From Acidobacteriota bacterium (GTDB lineage: Bacteria > Acidobacteriota > Holophagae > Holophagales > Holophagaceae): a stretch of DNA of 16,591 nucleotides. The position numbers and the translations under genes are program-made. Location of the stretch: contig JAJYBX010000008.1 of NCBI GenBank assembly GCA_021778785.1, positions 1 through 16,591 on the forward strand. Reading direction: 5' to 3'. Below the pieces are notes generated by a model, which was given only the letters and a program-made list of their open reading frames with translations, made no database searches and was not told the DNA's origin. Shown in pieces: positions 13,684-16,591 of this stretch. Each line of letters begins with the position of its first letter. The first letter of the stretch is position 1.

Positions 13684-15627
13684 ATGCCCGACCAGGACCT
13701 TCCCATCCACGCCGGCAAGCCCCTCATCCCGCCGACCGGCCCGCTCCTGGGCCAGGCGCCCCTGTCCCCGGAGGCGGCGGAGGCCTACCTCGCGCGGGCC
13801 CGTCGGGATCCGGAAGGCTACTGGGCGGAGATCGCCGACGAACTCGAGTGGTTCCGCCCCTGGGACCGCGTCCTGGAAGGCGGATTTCCCGATTTCCGCT
13901 ACTTCCCCGGCGGCCTCGGCAACGTCTCCGTCAACTGCGTGGACCGCCATGCCCGGGCCCATCCGGACAGGGTGGCCGTGTACTGGGAACGGGAGGACGG
14001 GGCCCGGGAGACCTGGACCTACGCGCGGCTGCTCGACGCCGTGGCCCGCTTCGCCAACGTGCTCAAGTCGCTGGGCGTGCGGAAGGGCGACCGGGTGGGC
14101 ATCTACATGGCCAACCTCCCCGAGGCCTTCGTGGCCTGCCACGCCTGCTACCGCATCGGGGCCATCTACGGCGTGATCTTCGCGGGCTTCTCCGCCCAGG
14201 CCGTGCGGGAGCGGCTGGTGGACGCCCGGCCCAGGGTCGTGGTCGCCGCCGATGCCAGCGTCCGGCGCGGCAAGCGGGTGCCCCTCAAGGAGACCCTGGA
14301 CGCCGCCCTGGAAGGGGTGGATTCCGTCGAGACCGTGGTGGTGGTCCACCGGATGGACGGCGAGGTGCCCATGACCCCCGGCCGCGACCGCTGGTACGGC
14401 GACCTGATGGCGGTCGCCTCCCCCGACTGCCCGCCGGAACCCATGGAGGCCAACGAACCCGGCTTCCTCATCCACACCTCGGGCACCTCGGCCAAGCCCA
14501 AGGGGCTCATCCACGCGGGCATGGGCTTCCTCGTGGGCACCTACGCCAACACCCGGTGGTCCCTCCTGCCCCAGCCGGACGACGTGCTCTGGTGCACGGC
14601 CGACGTGGGCTGGCTCACCTTCCCCATCTGGGCCCTCGTGGGCGGCCTGGCGAACGGCGCCACCCTGGTGGCCTACGAGGGGGCCCTGGACTGGCCCGAT
14701 CCCGGCCACTTCTACGAGGTGCTGGAACGGCTGCGGGTGTCGAAGCTCTTCACCGCCCCCACGGCGCTCCGCATGCTCCGCCGGGCCGGGGACGCCTGGC
14801 TGGCGGGCCGCGACCTGGACCGCCTCATCCTCATCAGCTGCGTGGGGGAGCCCCTGGATCCCGACACCTGGTACTGGAGCCGCGACGTGCTGGGCGGGGG
14901 CCGCATCTTCTTCAACAACACCTACGGCCAGACGGAGACCGGCACGGGCTGGACCTCCTCCATGGTGGGCATGACCCCCACCAAGCCCGGCTCCTGCGGC
15001 CACCCGCTGCCGGGCTACCAGGCGGAGGTGGTGGACGAGGCCGGCGCCCCGGTGCCGCCGGGCCAGCTCGGGGTGATGACCCTGACGGCCCCCTTCCCCA
15101 GCCTGGTCCGCGGGGTCTGGGGCGACCCGGAGCGCTACGGGGCCACCTACTTCTCCCGCTTCCCCGGCCGCTACAACAGCTTCGACGCCGCCATCCTCGA
15201 TCCCGACGGGCAGGTCTGGGTGACGGGGCGGGTGGACGATGTCATCAACGTGGCGGCGCATCGCATCGGCACCATGGAGGTGGAGGCGGCCCTCATCGGG
15301 CACCCGGCCGTCAGCGAGGCCGCCGTCGTGGGGGTGCCCGATCCCGTGAAGGGGGAACTGCCCCTGGCCTTCGTGATCCTGCGGGGCGGCGCCCAGGCCA
15401 CCCCCGGCCTCGAGGACGAGCTGGTCCAGCGCGTGGCCGACGAACTGGGCGCCTTCGCCAAGCCCCACCGGGTGATCCTCACGCCCACCCTGCCCCGCAC
15501 CCGCAGCGGGAAGATCATGCGCCGGCTCCTGCGGGACCTCGCGCGGGAGGGCCGGGTGAAGGGCGACCTGAGCGCCCTCGAGAACCCGGAGGCCATCGAG
15601 CTGGTGCGCGGGCTGCTCGGGAGCTGA
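13684..15627 (+). CDS. ACS/PrpE-type AMP-forming short-chain acyl-CoA synthetase, non-acetate pocket
   Basis: At 647 residues this has the length and layout of acetyl- or propionyl-CoA synthetase: an ACAS_N-like start (YWAEIADELEWFRPWDRVL), phosphate loop HTSGTSAKPKG 264-274, GWLTFPIWALVGGLANGAT 309-327, TYGQTETG 413-420, hinge GRVDDVINVAAHRIGT 515-530, and catalytic Lys610 in PRTRSGKIMRR. Two features are odd. Where acetyl-CoA synthetases have WWQTETG, the pocket-closing second Trp is Gly415, which in known mutants admits longer acids. And the usual TGD motif reads SFD (499-501), keeping only the Asp. I therefore call it a short- or branched-chain acid ligase of unknown specificity rather than acetyl-CoA synthetase. 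GGAG lies eight bases before the ATG. It is probably in an operon with the MBL hydrolase. Lys610 is a likely target of the Pat-like protein downstream. Confidence 0.88.
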   Translation: MPDQDLPIHAGKPLIPPTGPLLGQAPLSPEAAEAYLARARRDPEGYWAEIADELEWFRPWDRVLEGGFPDFRYFPGGLGNVSVNCVDRHARAHPDRVAVYWEREDGARETWTYARLLDAVARFANVLKSLGVRKGDRVGIYMANLPEAFVACHACYRIGAIYGVIFAGFSAQAVRERLVDARPRVVVAADASVRRGKRVPLKETLDAALEGVDSVETVVVVHRMDGEVPMTPGRDRWYGDLMAVASPDCPPEPMEANEPGFLIHTSGTSAKPKGLIHAGMGFLVGTYANTRWSLLPQPDDVLWCTADVGWLTFPIWALVGGLANGATLVAYEGALDWPDPGHFYEVLERLRVSKLFTAPTALRMLRRAGDAWLAGRDLDRLILISCVGEPLDPDTWYWSRDVLGGGRIFFNNTYGQTETGTGWTSSMVGMTPTKPGSCGHPLPGYQAEVVDEAGAPVPPGQLGVMTLTAPFPSLVRGVWGDPERYGATYFSRFPGRYNSFDAAILDPDGQVWVTGRVDDVINVAAHRIGTMEVEAALIGHPAVSEAAVVGVPDPVKGELPLAFVILRGGAQATPGLEDELVQRVADELGAFAKPHRVILTPTLPRTRSGKIMRRLLRDLAREGRVKGDLSALENPEAIELVRGLLGS

Positions 15628-15636
15628 ACCGCCGGA

Positions 15637-15661
15637 GATCCCCACCGGGGGATCCATTCTT
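15637..15661 (+). terminator. Weak intrinsic terminator after the acyl-CoA synthetase
   Basis: GATCCCC (15637-15643) and GGGGATC (15648-15654) form a 7-bp stem with a four-base loop, ten bases past the stop codon, followed by CATTCTT. The T run is broken, so strength is doubtful. If real, the Pat-like gene needs its own promoter; TAGGGT at 15664-15669 is a poor candidate -10. Confidence 0.35.
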
Positions 15662-15699
15662 GGTAGGGTGGTCCTGTTCCCCCGCTTCCGAGGCCCCCT

Positions 15700-16590
15700 G
15701 TGTTTGCCATCCTCCCCGACGGCGCCGACTACCGGGAATTCGTCCTGCTGAAGGATGGCCGGAGCATCCTGCTGCGCCTGGCGGCGCCGGAGGACGCGGA
15801 CCAGGTGGAGCAGTTCATCAACAGCCGCACCAAGCAGACCCTCGCCCTGCGCTTCATGGCCGGGGTGGCCCGGGTGTCGCGGAAGTTCGTGGAGGATCTC
15901 TGCGAGTGCGATCCCCGCCGCTGGGCCTGCCTCCTGGCCGTGGAGGGCGAGGACCAGCGCATCCTCGGCCTGGGCAACTACGTGGGCGACGGCGGCAACC
16001 TGGCGGAAGTGGCCTTCCTGGTGGCCGAGGAGGACCAGGGCCGCGGCATCGCCACCCTCATCCTGGAGAAGCTGGGCGGGCTGGCCGCCGGCGCGGGCTA
16101 CGTGGGCTTCGAAGCCGAGGTGCTCTTCGAGAACCAGAAGATGGTCCGGGTCTTCCGCGACTCGGGCTTCGAGACCCGCCAGGCCCTGGAGGGCGGCATC
16201 ATCCATGTCCGGTTCCCCCTCAACGCGCCCGAGGCCATGCGCGAGCGCGCCGCCACCCGGGAGCGGGTGGCCGTGGCCAACTCCCTCGTGCCCCTGTTCC
16301 GCCCCAAGACCGTGGCCGTGGTGGGCGCCTCGCGGGATCCCTCGTCCCTGGGCAACGCCCTCTTCCGCAACATCCTCCAGGGACGCTTCAAGGGCACCCT
16401 CTATCCCGTGAATCCCCGGGCCCACGCCATCGAAGGCGTCCGGGCCTACCCCTCCCTGTCGGATCTGCCGGAGGCGCCGGACCTGGTGATCCTGGCCGTG
16501 CCCGCCTCTAAGGTGCTGACGGTGGCCCGGCGGGCCCTGGACATGGGCTCGCGGGGGCTGCTGGTCCTGGCGGCCGGATTCGCGGGATAG
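15700..16590 (+). CDS. Pat-like protein: GNAT acetyltransferase plus CoA-binding domain, cut short
   Basis: The 296 visible residues start at GTG 15700, the only start after an in-frame stop at 15664. Residues about 17-175 are a GNAT acetyltransferase with the acetyl-CoA loop EEDQGRGIA (110-118). From about 195 a CoA-binding Rossmann domain of the NDP-forming acyl-CoA synthetase type begins, with VAVVGASRDPSSLGNALF, LYPVNPRA and DLVILAVPAS. This is the GNAT-first order known from Streptomyces PatA-like enzymes, the reverse of Salmonella Pat. Such proteins acylate the active-site lysine of AMP-forming acyl-CoA synthetases, fitting its place 72 bases after one. The frame hits TAG at 16588-16590, right after the AAGFAG strand, where relatives continue for hundreds of residues. 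This is a real truncation, a frameshift or an end-of-contig error; the window cannot tell. Confidence 0.82.
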   Translation: MFAILPDGADYREFVLLKDGRSILLRLAAPEDADQVEQFINSRTKQTLALRFMAGVARVSRKFVEDLCECDPRRWACLLAVEGEDQRILGLGNYVGDGGNLAEVAFLVAEEDQGRGIATLILEKLGGLAAGAGYVGFEAEVLFENQKMVRVFRDSGFETRQALEGGIIHVRFPLNAPEAMRERAATRERVAVANSLVPLFRPKTVAVVGASRDPSSLGNALFRNILQGRFKGTLYPVNPRAHAIEGVRAYPSLSDLPEAPDLVILAVPASKVLTVARRALDMGSRGLLVLAAGFAG

Positions 16591-16591
16591 A

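Noticed and set aside
13600..16425. A 941-codon open frame on the minus strand opposite the synthetase and Pat-like genes
   Set aside because: It is rich in Gly, His, Glu, Val and Ala with no domain motif, and lies opposite genes with full catalytic motifs. GC-rich third positions remove stop codons from antisense frames.

Overview
The window is GC-rich, protein-dense DNA from a Gram-negative bacterium. The evidence for Gram-negative is two signal-peptide-bearing beta-barrel porins of the OprO/OprP type and a periplasmic binding protein. Third positions are almost always G or C, and most genes have a clear GGAGG-type ribosome binding site. The combination of a DPP IV-type peptidase, a POT peptide transporter, a Liv-type ABC operon, OprO/P porins and a Pat-like acetyltransferase is most reminiscent to me of Acidobacteriota, class Holophagae (Geothrix/Holophaga). 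That assignment is from memory and not proven; a deltaproteobacterium or myxobacterium is the main alternative. I see no RNA genes, CRISPR array, insertion sequence, phage gene or defence system. No gene-free stretch exceeds about 250 bases.

Layout. (1) 1-2874, peptide use: the 3' part of an S9/DPP IV-type peptidase (+) meets a POT-family peptide transporter (-) tail to tail. A short + strand reading frame follows that resembles the C-terminal tail of another POT-type transporter. (2) 2878-3419: a two-CBS-domain regulatory protein (-). Its leader holds a 17-bp imperfect hairpin directly next to the Shine-Dalgarno sequence, plus a 17-codon upstream frame overlapping the start codon as ATGA. 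(3) 3420-7971: a complete livKHMGF-order ABC importer operon (-), with a perfect hairpin between the binding-protein gene and the first permease gene. (4) 8037-9385: an OprO/P-like porin (-) ending in a 19-bp perfect-stem terminator. (5) 9638-12669: an AMP-forming acyl-CoA synthetase (-) and a second OprO/P-like porin (+), divergently transcribed from an intergenic region with an AT-rich core. (6) 12744-16590 (+): a metallo-beta-lactamase-fold hydrolase, an ACS/PrpE-type acyl-CoA synthetase, and a GNAT plus CoA-binding-domain protein. The last resembles the Pat protein acetyltransferases that control acyl-CoA synthetases. Its frame meets a stop one base before the window ends.

How the genes may work together. 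The left end suggests release of dipeptides and proton-driven peptide uptake. The rest can be read as a carboxylic-acid uptake and activation locus: outer-membrane porins, a Liv-type ABC importer whose binding protein seems to lack residues that hold an alpha-amino group, two AMP-forming ligases that make acyl-CoAs, an MBL hydrolase that might act on an ester or thioester, and a Pat-like acyltransferase that could silence the ligases by acylating the conserved lysine of their PxxxxGK motif. Family assignments are well supported. The linked-pathway reading is inference.
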